Source: DATKNA01 sp963755755 (lineage in GTDB: Bacteria > Actinomycetota > Actinomycetes > Actinomycetales > Kineosporiaceae). From it: a DNA stretch of 64,000 nt. Numbering within the stretch: position 1 is the stretch's first letter; the number at the start of each line of letters is the position of its first letter. The position numbers and the translations under genes were made by a program. Location of the stretch: NCBI GenBank assembly GCA_963755755.1, contig CAVWLJ010000010.1, positions 372,001 through 436,000 of the forward strand. The letters are read 5' to 3'. Of the stretch, positions 51,599 to 60,100 are shown piece by piece. A model generated the notes under the pieces. It did not search any database. It worked only from the letters and a program-made list of their open reading frames with translations, and was not told the origin of the DNA.

Positions 51599-52770
51599 CG
51601 ACCGCGGGGGAGGACCTGCGCCTGGCGAACGTCACCAAGCGCTTCGGGTCGTTCACCGCGGTGGACGACCTCACGCTCGTCGTCCCGGAGGGGTCGTTCT
51701 TCGCCCTGCTCGGCCCGTCGGGCTGCGGCAAGACGACGACGCTGCGCATGGTGGCGGGCCTGGAGGAGCCGACGTCCGGTTCCATCCACCTGGGCGAGCA
51801 GGACATCTCCTGGGAGAAGGCGTACCGGCGGCCGGTCAACACCGTGTTCCAGAACTACGCCCTCTTCCCGCACCTCGACGTGTTCGAGAACGTCGCGTTC
51901 GGGCTACGCCGGCGGGGGTCCAAGGACGTGCGCCAGGAGGTCGAGCGCGCGCTCGAGCTCGTCGAGCTGCCGCACCTGGCCCGGCGCAAGCCCGCCCAGC
52001 TCTCCGGCGGCCAGCAGCAGCGCATCGCGCTCGCCCGCGCCATCGTCAACCGGCCGAAGGTGCTGCTCCTCGACGAGCCGCTGGGCGCGCTGGACCTCAA
52101 GCTGCGCCGCCAGATGCAGATCGAGCTCAAAAGGATCCAGACCGAGGTCGGCATCACGTTCATCCACGTCACCCACGACCAGGAGGAGGCCATGACCATG
52201 GCCGACACCGTCGCGGTGATGAACGGCGGGCGGATCGAGCAGCTCGGCGCGCCGATGTCGCTCTACGAGCGGCCGGACACGGTCTTCGTCGCGAACTTCC
52301 TCGGCCAGTCCAACCTCCTGCCCGGGCGGCGCACGGACCGGGACGGCGGGCGGCCCGTGGTCGACTGCGACGGCCAGCGGCTGGCCGTGTCCACGGATCG
52401 CATGCCCGCCGGCGCCGGCACCGACCTGCTCGTCGGCGTCCGCCCCGAGAAGATCCAGCTGCGGGCGCCCGACGACCAGGGCGACCCGGGCGAGAACCGG
52501 CTCACCGGAGGCGTCGTCGTCGACGCCAGCTTCACCGGCGTCTCGACCCAGTACCTCGTCCGCCTGCCCTCCGGCCAGACCGCCGTCGTCTTCGCCCAGA
52601 ACCTCGGCCTCGGCGAGCGGTTCCCGGCCGGGACCACGGTCGACGTCGCCTGGGACGTCGACCACACCTTCGCGCTGCCTGCCGGCGCGTCGGTCACCGA
52701 AGGCATCGACGTCGAGGACCGGCCCCCGGCCGACGACGGCTCCGCGCGGGTGCGCGCGGTGAGCGGCTGA
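51595..52770 (+). CDS. potA: Spermidine/putrescine ABC transporter ATP-binding protein
   Basis: 391 residues. Walker A LLGPSGCGKTTTLRMVAGLE at about 38-57, Q-loop NTVFQNYALFPHLDVFENVA, signature LSGGQQQRIALARAIVNRP, Walker B VLLLDEPLGALDLKLRRQMQ, switch HVTHDQEEAMTMAD, and a C-terminal TOBE domain (about 285-375) with LLVGVRPEKIQL. Typical PotA length and layout. ATG overlaps the potD stop; potB follows after 10 bases with its own GAGAGGGA site. It powers uptake through PotB/PotC. Confidence 0.95.
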   Translation: MTTAGEDLRLANVTKRFGSFTAVDDLTLVVPEGSFFALLGPSGCGKTTTLRMVAGLEEPTSGSIHLGEQDISWEKAYRRPVNTVFQNYALFPHLDVFENVAFGLRRRGSKDVRQEVERALELVELPHLARRKPAQLSGGQQQRIALARAIVNRPKVLLLDEPLGALDLKLRRQMQIELKRIQTEVGITFIHVTHDQEEAMTMADTVAVMNGGRIEQLGAPMSLYERPDTVFVANFLGQSNLLPGRRTDRDGGRPVVDCDGQRLAVSTDRMPAGAGTDLLVGVRPEKIQLRAPDDQGDPGENRLTGGVVVDASFTGVSTQYLVRLPSGQTAVVFAQNLGLGERFPAGTTVDVAWDVDHTFALPAGASVTEGIDVEDRPPADDGSARVRAVSG

Positions 52771-52780
52771 GAGGGACGCC

Positions 52781-53701
52781 ATGGCCATCGCATCCGTCGC
52801 CCGCACCGAGGTCGGAGGCGACCCGGGCGCGGGTACCGGTGACGCCCCGCGCCGCGGCCGCCGCGTCACCCCGTACCTGCTGCTCCTGCCCGGGCTCGCC
52901 TGGCTCGCGATCTTCTTCGTGGTACCGATCGCCACGCTGTTCGGCACCTCGCTGCAGACCCCGGCGCCGAGCGGCGAGATCGGGGCGTTCGAGCAGACCT
53001 TCCGGGTCGCCAACTACGCGGACGCCGTCAGCGAGTACCTGACCCAGCTGGGGCGGTCCTTCCTGTACGCCGGGATCGCGACCGTGCTCTGCCTGCTCAT
53101 CGGCTACCCGCTGGCCTACATGATCGCGTTCAAGGCCGGCCGCTGGCGCAACCTGCTGCTCGTCCTCGTCGTCGCGCCGTTCTTCTGCAGCTTCATCCTC
53201 CGGACCCTCGCGTGGCGGCAGATCCTCGGCGAGGAGGGCTTCATCGTCCGGACCCTCAAGGGCATCCACGTGATCCCCGAGAGCATGGCGCTGACGGCGA
53301 GCACCACGGCCGTGATCGCCGGGCTCACCTACAACTTCCTGCCGTTCATGACGCTGCCGCTCTACGCCAGCATCGAGCGGCTCGATCCACGCCTGCTCGA
53401 GGCGGGCGCCGACCTCTACGGGCATCCGATCACGGTGCTGCGCAAGGTCACGCTGCCGCTGACGATGCCGGGCATCGTCGCGGGCACCCTGCTGACGTTC
53501 ATCCCCGCGGCCGGCGACTACGTGAACGCGGCCCTGCTCGGCGGGATCCAGAACCGCATGATCGGCAACGTGATCGAGAGCCGGTTCTTCCAAGTCGTCG
53601 ACTACCCGACCGCCGCGGCGCTCTCGTTCGTGCTCATGGCCACGATCCTCGTGCTGGTGTTCCTCTACATCCGCCGGGCGGGCACGGAGGAACTGGTATG
53701 A
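52781..53701 (+). CDS. potB: Spermidine/putrescine ABC transporter permease
   Basis: 306 residues, about six membrane segments starting at LLLLPGLAWLAIFFVVPIAT (about 33-52). The permease-ATPase coupling loop is LEAGADLYGHPITVLRKVTL (EAA motif, about 207-226), followed by PGIVAGTLLTFIPAAGDYVN, the usual PotB signature. The N-terminus is a basic cytoplasmic stretch. Its stop overlaps the potC ATG by 4 bases. Forms the transport channel with PotC. Confidence 0.94.
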   Translation: MAIASVARTEVGGDPGAGTGDAPRRGRRVTPYLLLLPGLAWLAIFFVVPIATLFGTSLQTPAPSGEIGAFEQTFRVANYADAVSEYLTQLGRSFLYAGIATVLCLLIGYPLAYMIAFKAGRWRNLLLVLVVAPFFCSFILRTLAWRQILGEEGFIVRTLKGIHVIPESMALTASTTAVIAGLTYNFLPFMTLPLYASIERLDPRLLEAGADLYGHPITVLRKVTLPLTMPGIVAGTLLTFIPAAGDYVNAALLGGIQNRMIGNVIESRFFQVVDYPTAAALSFVLMATILVLVFLYIRRAGTEELV

Positions 53702-54507
53702 GCACCGGGGTCAGGGTGCGGCGCTGGCTGGGCCACAACGCGCTGCGCATCTACGGCGTGCTGGCGTTCGCCTACATCTTCACGCCCATCGCCTACATCG
53801 CCGTGTTCTCGTTCAACCAGGGCGGCAAGGACAACCTCACCTGGCGCGGGTTCACGACCGCGAACTGGACGAACCCCTGCGGCGCGCCGGACGTCTGCAA
53901 CGCGCTCGGGAACAGTCTCAAGATCGGCGTCCTGGCGACGGTCGTCGCGACGATCCTCGGGACGATGGTCGCGTTCGCCCTGACCCGGCACCGCTTCCGC
54001 GGCCGCACCGGCACCAATCTGCTGATCTTCCTGCCGATGGCCACGCCCGAGGTCGTGCTGGCGGCGTCCCTGCTGACGCTCTTCCTCAACCTCGGGCTCA
54101 ACCTCGGCTTCGGCACGATCGTCCTCGCGCACGTGATGTTCTGCATCAGCTTCGTCGTGGTCGCCGTCAAGGCGCGCATCGCGAGCCTCGACCCGCGTCT
54201 CGAGCAGGCCGCGATGGACCTCTACGCGAACGAGGTGGAGACGTTCCGGCGGGTCACGCTGCCCCTGGTCGCGCCGGGCATCGCCGGCGCCGCCCTGCTC
54301 GCCTTCAGCCTCTCCTTCGACGACTACATCATCACCAACTTCACCTCGGGCGCCGTGAACACCTTCCCGAAGTTCGTCTACGTCTCCGCCCAGCGCGGCA
54401 TCCCGGCGCAGGCGTACGTCATCGGGACGTTCATGTTCCTGCTGGCGTTCGTCATCGTCGTGGGCAGCGAGATCGTGCGGTCGCGGCGTGCCCGGGTCCA
54501 GGCGTGA
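53698..54507 (+). CDS. potC: Spermidine/putrescine ABC transporter permease
   Basis: 269 residues with six membrane segments (first near 20-40, IYGVLAFAYIFTPIAYIAVF). EAA coupling loop LEQAAMDLYANEVETFRRVT (about 169-188) then PGIAGAALLAFSLSFDDYII, the PotC/PotI hallmark. ATG inside the potB stop. A short Cys-containing loop (PCGAPDVCNALGN) after segment 1 may form a disulphide outside the membrane. The stop overlaps the start of a VOC-domain gene (GTGA), tying that gene to the transporter. Confidence 0.94.
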   Translation: MSTGVRVRRWLGHNALRIYGVLAFAYIFTPIAYIAVFSFNQGGKDNLTWRGFTTANWTNPCGAPDVCNALGNSLKIGVLATVVATILGTMVAFALTRHRFRGRTGTNLLIFLPMATPEVVLAASLLTLFLNLGLNLGFGTIVLAHVMFCISFVVVAVKARIASLDPRLEQAAMDLYANEVETFRRVTLPLVAPGIAGAALLAFSLSFDDYIITNFTSGAVNTFPKFVYVSAQRGIPAQAYVIGTFMFLLAFVIVVGSEIVRSRRARVQA

Positions 54508-54872
54508 GGCTGACGGTCGTCCTCGACACCGTCGACCCCTCGGCGATCGTCGGTTTCTGGGAGGAGGCTCTCGGCTACCGCCTGGCCGCCGACCTCGGCG
54601 CCTACCTCGTCCTGGTCTCCCGCGACGACCCCAAGGATCCGGTCGTCGCCCTGCAGCGGGTGCCGGAGGAGCCGGCAGGCAAGAACCGCGTGCACGTCGA
54701 CGTCCACCCGCCGGACGCCGAGGCCCACATCGCGCGGCTCGAGGCTCTCGGTGCCCGGCGGATCGGCCCCAGGATGACCGAACTGCTCGACGCCGAGGGC
54801 ATCTGGTGGCAGCAGATGGCCGACCCGCAGGGGAACGTCTTCTGCGTCGTCGCCGACCCGCCGCCGTCGTGA
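54504..54872 (+). CDS. VOC-superfamily (glyoxalase-like) protein
   Basis: 122 residues, a single vicinal-oxygen-chelate domain with two beta-alpha-beta3 halves: VDPSAIVGFWEEALGYRLA (about 10-28), YLVLVSRDDPKDPVVALQRV, NRVHVDVHPPDAEAHIARLE (about 60-79), LGARRIGPRM and WWQQMADPQGNVFCVVADPP. A metal-binding His and the final Glu position (here DPQGNVFCVV) can be aligned with glyoxalase-like proteins, but one ligand may be missing. It starts inside the potC stop, so it is translated with the transporter. The substrate is unknown; handling of a reactive aldehyde or imine from polyamine oxidation is only a guess. Confidence 0.8.
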   Translation: MRLTVVLDTVDPSAIVGFWEEALGYRLAADLGAYLVLVSRDDPKDPVVALQRVPEEPAGKNRVHVDVHPPDAEAHIARLEALGARRIGPRMTELLDAEGIWWQQMADPQGNVFCVVADPPPS

Positions 54873-54903
54873 CACGTCCAGCCGAACGAGCGAAGGAGAG
54901 TCC

Positions 54904-56142
54904 GTGCGCGTCCTCATGATCGGTTCCGGCGGGGTGGGGTCGGCCGTGGTCCGGACCGCCGCTCGACGCTCGTTCTTCGAGCGTTTCGTGGTGGCGGACG
55001 CCGACGAGTCCCGCGCCCGGGCCGCCGTCGCGTCCGTGGACGACGGCCGGTTCCACGCCGTGCGGGTCGACGCCTCGGACGCCGACGCCGTGGCCGCGCT
55101 GGCCCGCGCCGAGGGCGCGACGCACGTGCTCAACGCGGTCGACCCGCGGTTCGTGATGCCGATCTTCGACGGGGCGTTCGCCGCCGGCGCCGACTACCTC
55201 GACATGGCCATGAGCCTGTCCAAGCCGCACCCGCAGCGGCCCTACGAGGAGGTCGGCGTCAAGCTCGGCGACGAGCAGTTCGCCGCGGCCGAGAGGTGGG
55301 AGCAGGCGGGGCGGCTCGCGCTCGTCGGCATCGGCGTCGAGCCCGGCCTCTCGGACGTCTTCGCCCGGTACGCCGCCGATCAGCTCTTCTCCGAGATCCA
55401 GGAGCTGGGCACCCGGGACGGCGCGAACCTCGTCGTCGACGGCTACGACTTCGCCCCGTCGTTCTCGATCTGGACCACGATCGAGGAGTGCCTCAACCCG
55501 CCGGTGATCTACGAGACCGGTCGCGGCTGGTACACGACGCCGCCCTTCAGCGAGCCCGAGGTCTTCGACTTCCCGGCCGGCATCGGGCCCGTGGAGTGCG
55601 TCAACGTCGAGCACGAGGAGGTCCTCCTCATGCCGCGCTGGGTCCCGGCCCGGCGGGTGACCTTCAAGTACGGGCTCGGCGCCGAGTTCATCGACGTCCT
55701 GCGCACCCTGCACAAGCTCGGGCTGGACCGCACCGACCCCGTGACGGTGCGCTCGGCGGCCGGGCCGGTCGGGGTCTCGCCGCGGGACGTCGTCGCCGCG
55801 AGCCTGCCCGACCCGGCGACGCTGGGCGACCGGATGCGCGGGACGACCTGCGCCGGGCTGTGGGTGACCGGTCGCGGCGTCGACGGCAACCCGCGCGAGG
55901 TGTACCTCTACCACGCGGTCGACAACGCCTGGTCGATGGCGGAGTACGGCAGCCAGTGCGTGGTCTGGCAGACCGCCGTCAATCCCGTCGTCGCGCTCGA
56001 ACTCCTCGCGCAGGGGATCTGGCAGGGCGCCGGCGTGCTCGGCCCGGAGGCCTTCGACCCGGTCCCGTTCCTCGACCGGCTGGGGCAGCTCGGCCCCTCC
56101 TGGGAGCTGCAGGAGCGGACGCCGGCCGAACAGGCAGGATGA
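54904..56142 (+). CDS. Saccharopine-dehydrogenase-like/carboxynorspermidine-dehydrogenase-like oxidoreductase
   Basis: 412 residues. Rossmann motif MRVLMIGSGGVGSAVVRTAA at 1-20, VNAVDPRFVMP-type loop, GADYLDMAMSLSKPH, LVGIGVEPGLSDVFARYAAD, and a C-terminal catalytic part with VECVNVEHEEVLLMPRWVPA and EVYLYHAVDNAWSMAEYGSQ. The family includes saccharopine dehydrogenase, homospermidine synthase and carboxynorspermidine dehydrogenase, all acting on amine-aldehyde adducts. Lying between potC/VOC and a semialdehyde dehydrogenase it probably acts on a polyamine-derived compound; the direction is open. GTG with GAAGGAGAG upstream; 31 bases after the VOC gene. Confidence 0.85.
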   Translation: MRVLMIGSGGVGSAVVRTAARRSFFERFVVADADESRARAAVASVDDGRFHAVRVDASDADAVAALARAEGATHVLNAVDPRFVMPIFDGAFAAGADYLDMAMSLSKPHPQRPYEEVGVKLGDEQFAAAERWEQAGRLALVGIGVEPGLSDVFARYAADQLFSEIQELGTRDGANLVVDGYDFAPSFSIWTTIEECLNPPVIYETGRGWYTTPPFSEPEVFDFPAGIGPVECVNVEHEEVLLMPRWVPARRVTFKYGLGAEFIDVLRTLHKLGLDRTDPVTVRSAAGPVGVSPRDVVAASLPDPATLGDRMRGTTCAGLWVTGRGVDGNPREVYLYHAVDNAWSMAEYGSQCVVWQTAVNPVVALELLAQGIWQGAGVLGPEAFDPVPFLDRLGQLGPSWELQERTPAEQAG

Positions 56143-56173
56143 GGGTGTCGGCAGGCGAGCAGGGAGGCGGCAG

Positions 56174-57718
56174 ATGACGACGACGTCGAGCAACGCGGAG
56201 ACCGCGAGCGGGTCGACCACACCGACGGGGACGGCGCCGACCCCGCCGCCGTCAGCCTCTCCCGAGCGGGAGAGGGCGGTGCTGGACGCCGTCCGGACCG
56301 ACCTGTTCATCGGCGGGCAGTGGCGGCCGGCCGCGGACGGCAAGACGCTGCCGGTCGACGACCCGGCGACCGGCGAGACGCTGACCGAGGTCGCCAACGC
56401 GTCGGTGGAGGACGGCCGGTCGGCGCTGGACGCGGCGGTGGCCGCGCAGGCGTCGTGGGCGGCCACCCCGCCGCGGGACCGCGGGGAGATCCTGCGGCGC
56501 GCCTTCGAGCTGATCACCGCTCGCGCCGACGACCTGGCCCTGCTGATGACGCTCGAGATGGGCAAGCCGGTCAAGGAGTCCAAGGCGGAGATCGCCTACG
56601 CCGCGGAGTTCTTCCGCTGGTTCTCCGAGGAGGCGGTGCGCATCTCGGGGCGCTGGTCGGTGGCGCCGAACGGGGCGTCGCGGCTGCTGACGATGAAGCA
56701 GCCCGTCGGCCCCTGCCTGTTCATCACGCCGTGGAACTTCCCGATGGCGATGGGTACCCGCAAGATCGGCCCGGCGATCGCGGCCGGTTGCACCATGGTC
56801 GTCAAGCCGGCCTCGCAGACGCCGCTGTCGATGTACGCGCTGGCGCAGATCCTGGTCGAGGCCGGGCTGCCCGACGGCGTCCTCAACGTCGTCACCACGC
56901 GCAGCACGGGCGCGGTGATGGAGCCCCTGATCCGCGACCCGCGGCTGCGGAAGCTGTCGTTCACCGGTTCGACGGAGGTCGGCAAGCGCCTGGTGGAGCA
57001 GTCGGCGGAGCAGCTGCTGCGGGTGTCGATGGAGCTGGGCGGCAACGCCCCGTTCCTGGTGTTCGAGGACGCCGACCTCGACGCCGCGGTCGACGGCGCG
57101 ATGCTGGCGAAGATGCGGAACATGGGCGAGGCATGCACGGCGGCGAACCGGTTCATCGTGCACGAGTCCGTCGCGGGGGACTTCGCCCGCCGGCTCGCCG
57201 AGCGGATGGGCGCGCTGCGCGTCGGCCGCGGCACCGAGGACGGCGTCGACGTCGGGCCCCTGGTCGACGCGCCCTCCCAGCAGAAGGTCACCGAGCTCGT
57301 CCAGGACGCCGTCGACACCGGCGCCCGGGTGCTGATCGGCGGGAACACCGTGGGGGAGCGCGGCTACTTCTACGCGCCGACCGTGCTGGCCGAGGTGCAC
57401 CCGGAGGCGCGGGTGCTGCGTGAGGAGGTCTTCGGCCCGGTCGCGCCGGTCGTGACGTTCTCCTCGGACGAGGACGCCCTGCGGCTGGCCAACGACACCG
57501 AGTACGGCCTCGTCGCCTACGCGTACACGCAGGACCTGAAGCGCGCCCTGCGGGTGATCGAGGGCCTGGAGTCCGGGATGGTCGGCCTCAACGCCGGCAT
57601 CGTGTCCAACCCCGCGGCGCCGTTCGGCGGAGTCAAGCAGTCCGGCTTCGGCCGCGAGGGCGGCGCCGAGGGCATCGAGGAGTACCTCGAGACCAAGTAC
57701 GTCGGCATCTCCCTCTGA
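56174..57718 (+). CDS. gabD: NAD(P)-dependent succinate-semialdehyde dehydrogenase
   Basis: 514 residues. A Thr/Ser/Pro-rich beginning of about 30 residues, then the aldehyde dehydrogenase fold: LFIGGQWRPAADGKTLPVDD, CLFITPWNFPMAMGTRKIGP, NAD-site FTGSTEVGKRLVEQSAEQLL, catalytic Glu in RVSMELGGNAPFLVFEDADL, catalytic Cys in MRNMGEACTAANRF, and NAGIVSNPAAPFGGVKQSGF with REGGAEGIEEYLETKYVGI. The set MELGGNAPF plus GEACTAANR is that of GabD. It would complete the route putrescine, GABA, succinate semialdehyde, succinate; a GABA transaminase is not seen unless the 44.6-kb aminotransferase also does that step. ATG with GGAGG at 56163-56167. Palindromic element 3 follows 14 bases after the stop. 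Confidence 0.9.
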   Translation: MTTTSSNAETASGSTTPTGTAPTPPPSASPERERAVLDAVRTDLFIGGQWRPAADGKTLPVDDPATGETLTEVANASVEDGRSALDAAVAAQASWAATPPRDRGEILRRAFELITARADDLALLMTLEMGKPVKESKAEIAYAAEFFRWFSEEAVRISGRWSVAPNGASRLLTMKQPVGPCLFITPWNFPMAMGTRKIGPAIAAGCTMVVKPASQTPLSMYALAQILVEAGLPDGVLNVVTTRSTGAVMEPLIRDPRLRKLSFTGSTEVGKRLVEQSAEQLLRVSMELGGNAPFLVFEDADLDAAVDGAMLAKMRNMGEACTAANRFIVHESVAGDFARRLAERMGALRVGRGTEDGVDVGPLVDAPSQQKVTELVQDAVDTGARVLIGGNTVGERGYFYAPTVLAEVHPEARVLREEVFGPVAPVVTFSSDEDALRLANDTEYGLVAYAYTQDLKRALRVIEGLESGMVGLNAGIVSNPAAPFGGVKQSGFGREGGAEGIEEYLETKYVGISL

Positions 57719-57732
57719 CGCCGTCCTCCCAC

Positions 57733-57802
57733 CGCTGATCATGCAATCCGCGTTGATCTGTAGCCACCTCGTCACAGATCAACGCGGATTGCATGATCAG
57801 CG
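57733..57802. repeat. Palindromic element 3, TGATCATGCA family
   Basis: Perfect 29-base arms (57733-57761, 57774-57802) with a 12-base centre. Starts CGCTGATCATGCAATCCGCG and shares ends and the internal CCGCGTTGATC with element 2. Located between the convergent gabD and serine-protease genes, as element 2 is between convergent genes. Confidence 0.9.
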
Positions 57803-57820
57803 CAAGGGGAGCCGAGGGGG

Positions 57821-58795
57821 TCAGGCGGTGGTGGTGGAGGCGACGGCGTCGTAGAGCGCCTGGGCCTCCGCCCCCAGGTACGGGCCCCAGAGCACGCCCG
57901 GCTGGTCGGTGTAGGAGAAGCTCGTCACGGACGTCAGCGTGCCGGTGCCCGTGCGCGGGTCGAAGCCGGTGAACCACGGCCCGCCGCTCGAGCCCGGCGT
58001 CATCGTGCACGCCATCCCCTGGTCCGTCGACGGCGCCGGCGTCGTGTCCTGCGCCAGCCGCCCCGAGCACGCCACGAGCCTGGCCCCGGTCCACGGGGCC
58101 ACGGCGGGGTAGCCGAACGCGTAGGTGGCCTGCGCCCGCGCCGACCCGAAGGCGATCGCCTGCCCGCCGACCGCGTCCCCGAGCCGGACGCCGGCGGCGT
58201 TCGGCGCCACGTTCGCGAAGGCGACGTCGACGTCGAAGTCCTCGGCGTCCGCCCAGCCGCTGGTCGTGGCGAGGGAGCTGGCGGGGAAGAGGCCGTAGGG
58301 GGCGATCCCGTCCCGGTAGCCGGGGACGAAGGCCCAGTTCGTCGCCGTCGCGCCGGACTCGGGGTCGACGACGCAGTGCCCGGCGGTGAGCACCGTGGAA
58401 CGGTCGGGGCTGGAGACCGCGCTGCCGCTGCACACGTAGTCGTCGGAGCCGAGCGTGAAGAAGACCTTGCCCGTCGTCCGGGCGACGAGTCCGCCGCCGG
58501 TCCACAGCGCGCCCGTGCCCGGCGCGGACGACGCGGCCCGGCCGGGCGCCAGCCGGCGGAGGTAGGCGTCCAGCCCCGAGGGCCGGGCGAACCGGACGCC
58601 GTCGCCGAGCGCGAGGTCCGCGGGTCGCGCCGCGGCCATCCGGCGCGGGCTCCAGTAGGCGCGGACGGCGTCCGGCGTCCGGTGCGCGCTGGTCACGGAG
58701 CCGCTCGGACGGACGCCGGCGGACGCCGGCACCGCCGACGGCGCGCAGGGCAGGGCGGCGAGGACGACGGCGAGCAGAGCAGTGGCGGCACGCAC
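57821..58795 (-). CDS. Secreted trypsin-like serine protease
   Basis: 324 residues. Signal peptide MRAATALLAVVLAALPCAPS, a propeptide-like region to about 105, then a chymotrypsin fold: His140 in STVLTAGHCVV, Asp in FDVDVAF (about 190), and nucleophile Ser269 in MTPGSSGGPW. The cysteine pairs around VCSGS/GHC and VACSGR/ACTM are positioned for disulphides. Proteases of this V8/trypsin-like type are common actinobacterial exoenzymes with unknown targets. GTG start at 58795, without a clear ribosome-binding site. It is divergent from dxr, 96 bases apart, and belongs to the right end of the accessory block. Confidence 0.87.
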   Translation of the reverse strand: MRAATALLAVVLAALPCAPSAVPASAGVRPSGSVTSAHRTPDAVRAYWSPRRMAAARPADLALGDGVRFARPSGLDAYLRRLAPGRAASSAPGTGALWTGGGLVARTTGKVFFTLGSDDYVCSGSAVSSPDRSTVLTAGHCVVDPESGATATNWAFVPGYRDGIAPYGLFPASSLATTSGWADAEDFDVDVAFANVAPNAAGVRLGDAVGGQAIAFGSARAQATYAFGYPAVAPWTGARLVACSGRLAQDTTPAPSTDQGMACTMTPGSSGGPWFTGFDPRTGTGTLTSVTSFSYTDQPGVLWGPYLGAEAQALYDAVASTTTA

Positions 58796-58891
58796 TCCGG
58801 ATCCGTCGTCCGGGCCCGCCGGAACCGGAGCCGGGCGGCCGGAGGGACACCCGGTCGGCCCACGAGCGGCCGGGACCGCGAGAATCGGTGC

Positions 58892-60100
58892 GTGCCCGGA
58901 TCACGCAGCCTCGTCCTGCTCGGTTCCACCGGCTCGATCGGGACGCAGGCCGTCGACGTCGTCGTCCGCAACCCCGACCGGTTCCGGGTGGTGGCCCTGG
59001 CCGCGACCGGCCGCCGTCCGGAGCTGCTCGCCGAGCAGGCCGCCCGGCTCGGGGTCGAGTTGGTCGCCGTCGCCCGGCCGGACGCCGAGGACGCGGTCCG
59101 TGCCGCCCTCGCGGCGGCGGACGCCGGCGCCGTCCGGGTCGTCTCCGGCGAGAAGGCGACGATCGAGGTGGCCGGCTGCGGGGCGGACGTCGTCCTGAAC
59201 GGTGTCGAGGGCGCCGCGGGGTTGGAGCCGACGCTCGCGGCGCTCGCCGCGGGCAGCCGGCTGGCGCTGGCCAACAAGGAGTCGCTGATCGTCGGCGGCC
59301 CCCTCGTCACCCGCGCGGCGCAGCCGGGGCAGATCGTCCCGGTGGACTCCGAGCACTCGGCGATCGCGCAGTGTCTGCGCTCGGGGGCGCCGGGCGAGGT
59401 CGACCGTCTCGTGCTCACCGCGAGCGGCGGGCCTTTCCGCGGGCGGCCGCGCGCCGAGCTCACCGACGTCACGCCCGACCAGGCGCTCGCCCACCCCACC
59501 TGGAGCATGGGCCCGCTCGTCACGATCAACTCCGCGACCCTGGTCAACAAGGGGCTCGAGGTCGTGGAGGCGCACCTGCTGTTCGGCGTGCCGCTCGACC
59601 GGGTGGACGTGTGGGTGCACCCGCAGTCGATCGTCCACTCGATGGTCCAGTTCGCGGACGGATCGACCGTCGCGCAGTGCTCGCCGCCCGACATGCGGCT
59701 GCCGATCGCCCTCGGCCTCGGCTGGCCCGACCGGGTGCCGGGCGCCGCCCCGCCGCTGCGCCTCGACCGGCCGGCGAGCTGGACCTTCGAGCCGCTGGAC
59801 GACCAGGCGTTCCCCGCCGTCCGGCTGGCGCGCCGGGTCGGTGAGCTGGGCGCGACGTATCCTGCGGTGTACAACGCGTCGAACGAGGAGTGCGTCGCCG
59901 CCTTCCTCGCCGGCCGGATCGGATTCCTCGACATCGTCGACACCGTCGAGCGCGTCGTCGGCGAGCACGCGGGGGCCGCGGATCCCGATCTCGCCGGAGT
60001 GCTCGCCGCGGACGCCTGGGCACGACGGCGCGCCCGGGAACTGGTGTCGGCGCCGGCTCGTCTTGACTCCGTGCAGTCCGCCGGGAAGGGAACCGCTTGA
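58892..60100 (+). CDS. dxr: 1-deoxy-D-xylulose-5-phosphate reductoisomerase
   Basis: Second enzyme of the MEP isoprenoid pathway; reduces DXP to MEP with NADPH. 402 residues: NADPH site LVLLGSTGSIGTQAVDVVVR at about 7-26, LALANKESLIVGG, metal/substrate site VPVDSEHSAIAQCL, LTASGGPFRGRPRAEL, HPTWSMGPLVTINSATLVNK, EVVEAHLLFGVPLDRVDVWV and VYNASNEECVAAFLAGRIGF. GTG 58892 stands 6 bases after GAGAAT (58880-58885), a leaderless arrangement. Its stop overlaps the rseP ATG. Length normal. Confidence 0.96.
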   Translation: MPGSRSLVLLGSTGSIGTQAVDVVVRNPDRFRVVALAATGRRPELLAEQAARLGVELVAVARPDAEDAVRAALAAADAGAVRVVSGEKATIEVAGCGADVVLNGVEGAAGLEPTLAALAAGSRLALANKESLIVGGPLVTRAAQPGQIVPVDSEHSAIAQCLRSGAPGEVDRLVLTASGGPFRGRPRAELTDVTPDQALAHPTWSMGPLVTINSATLVNKGLEVVEAHLLFGVPLDRVDVWVHPQSIVHSMVQFADGSTVAQCSPPDMRLPIALGLGWPDRVPGAAPPLRLDRPASWTFEPLDDQAFPAVRLARRVGELGATYPAVYNASNEECVAAFLAGRIGFLDIVDTVERVVGEHAGAADPDLAGVLAADAWARRRARELVSAPARLDSVQSAGKGTA

